Shown one piece after another: positions 42,923 to 43,510 of a DNA stretch of 43,510 bases. The translations under genes were made by a program, and so were the position numbers. This DNA comes from CAZPAH01 sp964584495 (GTDB lineage: Bacteria > Krumholzibacteriota > Krumholzibacteriia > Krumholzibacteriales > Krumholzibacteriaceae). Under the pieces are notes generated by a model. The model searched no databases, had not been told where the DNA came from, and was given only the letters and a program-made list of their open reading frames with translations. How positions within the stretch are numbered: position 1 is the first letter of the stretch; each line of letters starts with the position of its first letter. The stretch lies in contig CAZPAH010000006.1 of the NCBI GenBank assembly GCA_964584495.1, forward strand, positions 1-43,510. The letters run 5' to 3'.

Positions 42923-43510
42923 TCATCCCGACGATTTAATTCCCAGCAGCGGCGCTTCCGTTGGATCGAAAATTCGATATGCAAATAATTTCAACCGGTC
43001 GCTTATGAGGAACCACACCAGCGCATAGCCCCAAACTAATCCGGCCCAACGCCAACCAAGCGGGGTCATGAACAACCCGTAGACCGCTATAAACGTGGCA
43101 AGTGTCTGCGTTCCCAGCACGGCCAGCCACAAAATGCGCGCCGGCCTTATCGACCAGAACGGGCCGCGGGTTCGCGTCAGGAAAATCGTCAGATGGCCGG
43201 CCACCGACAGCATCAGGTACATCAGCGTCTGAAGGTGCGGGCGGTCGAGGTGAAAGACGCGATCACCGAGATAGAACAGTCCGAATGCGGCCAAGGGGCC
43301 GATTATGCCCAGCACGGTGGCTATTCCAAGCACCATGCGCATGTTCCACGCCTCCGGTTTGTCCTTGTAATGAACATTGTCATAGGCGATGGACAGTATG
43401 GCGCCGTCGTTGAGCAACGCAAGCATCACTATCATCACCGCCGTCAACGGATAGAAGTTAAATATCAATATCGCCAGCGTCATGAATAACAGAACGCGCA
43501 GCGTCTCGGC
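42923..43510 (-). CDS. P3A-type plasma-membrane proton ATPase, C-terminal part
   Basis: The frame is open to the right edge (first residues AETLRVLLF), so only the last 195 residues are present. They cover the C-terminal membrane domain of a P-type proton-efflux ATPase: RVLLFMTLAILIFNFYPLTA, ALLNDGAILSIAYDNV, KPEAWNMRMVLGIATVLGII and the closing TMs with LFAYRIF. The motif ALLND...IAYDNV is characteristic of the P3A family. The catalytic domains lie outside the window. P3A pumps energise the membrane or remove protons; next to a proton-driven RND pump it might support efflux, which is only inference. Base composition is higher in GC than in the TolC and RND genes that follow. Confidence 0.88.
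   Translation of the reverse strand, partial: AETLRVLLFMTLAILIFNFYPLTAVMIVMLALLNDGAILSIAYDNVHYKDKPEAWNMRMVLGIATVLGIIGPLAAFGLFYLGDRVFHLDRPHLQTLMYLMLSVAGHLTIFLTRTRGPFWSIRPARILWLAVLGTQTLATFIAVYGLFMTPLGWRWAGLVWGYALVWFLISDRLKLFAYRIFDPTEAPLLGIKSSG

Noticed and set aside
1..43510. CRISPR arrays, phage genes, insertion sequences, rRNA
   Set aside because: No regularly spaced identical repeats, transposase or integrase frames, phage structural genes or rRNA-like stretches were found by eye on either strand.

Overview
The window carries about 30 real genes of a Gram-negative, outer-membrane-bearing bacterium: it has outer-membrane porins and TolC-type channels, RND efflux pumps, lipoprotein adaptors and many signal peptides. 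Most of it is GC-rich and uses many AGG/AGA arginine codons. The FtsX-type permease and the overall gene style recall candidate phyla of the FCB superphylum (Krumholzibacteria/Eisenbacteria-like), but this is a weak inference; there is no rRNA or other phylogenetic marker. A run of ten N at 32008-32017 shows a scaffolded draft or metagenome assembly. The sequence on both sides of that join (about 31450-33090) and the efflux genes further right are visibly more AT-rich than the left part, which suggests an acquired accessory segment.

Layout. 1-829: partial PpiC/SurA-type chaperone lipoprotein (-). 1141-4030: divergent glutamate dehydrogenase (-) and alanine dehydrogenase (+), separated by a 439-bp region with a recognisable promoter for each gene, a palindrome over the gdhA promoter and an inverted-repeat-rich block. 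4106-5896: Smr-domain protein (+), then yihY-like membrane protein and ogt (-). 6174-10310: (+) cluster of an internally duplicated TPR/DUF2271 exported protein, a squalene/phytoene-synthase family enzyme and a stand-alone MOCOS-type PLP sulfurase. 10482-18999: (+) RND adaptor lipoprotein, two tandem RND permeases and a methyltransferase. 19097-19819: a free-standing secreted protein of unknown function.

19912-28822 is a complete phosphate-starvation module, all on the minus strand: phoB-phoR, a porin, then pstS-pstC-pstA-pstB-phoU. Three places (before phoB, before the porin, before pstS) carry TTAACA-like hexamers repeated at exactly 11 bp (four, three and four copies). I read these as PhoB boxes that tie the regulator, the outer-membrane porin and the uptake transporter into one regulon.

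29083-31443 is an orphan FtsX/MacB-type permease (-). Its upstream region holds a near-consensus sigma-54 promoter and two tandem near-palindromes at about -82 to -119, the arrangement expected for an enhancer-binding protein. 31935-33083 is a polytopic membrane protein (+) interrupted by the N gap. 33097-43510 is a tightly packed minus-strand cluster: a P3A proton-ATPase (partial), an exported unknown protein, TolC, adaptor, RND permease, a secreted amidohydrolase and a Cu+-type P1B ATPase with YHS and metal-binding N-terminal domains. From the TolC gene to the Cu ATPase the stops and starts overlap or lie within about 5 nt, so these five genes look co-translated: a trans-envelope efflux pump, an inner-membrane copper exporter and an exported hydrolase.
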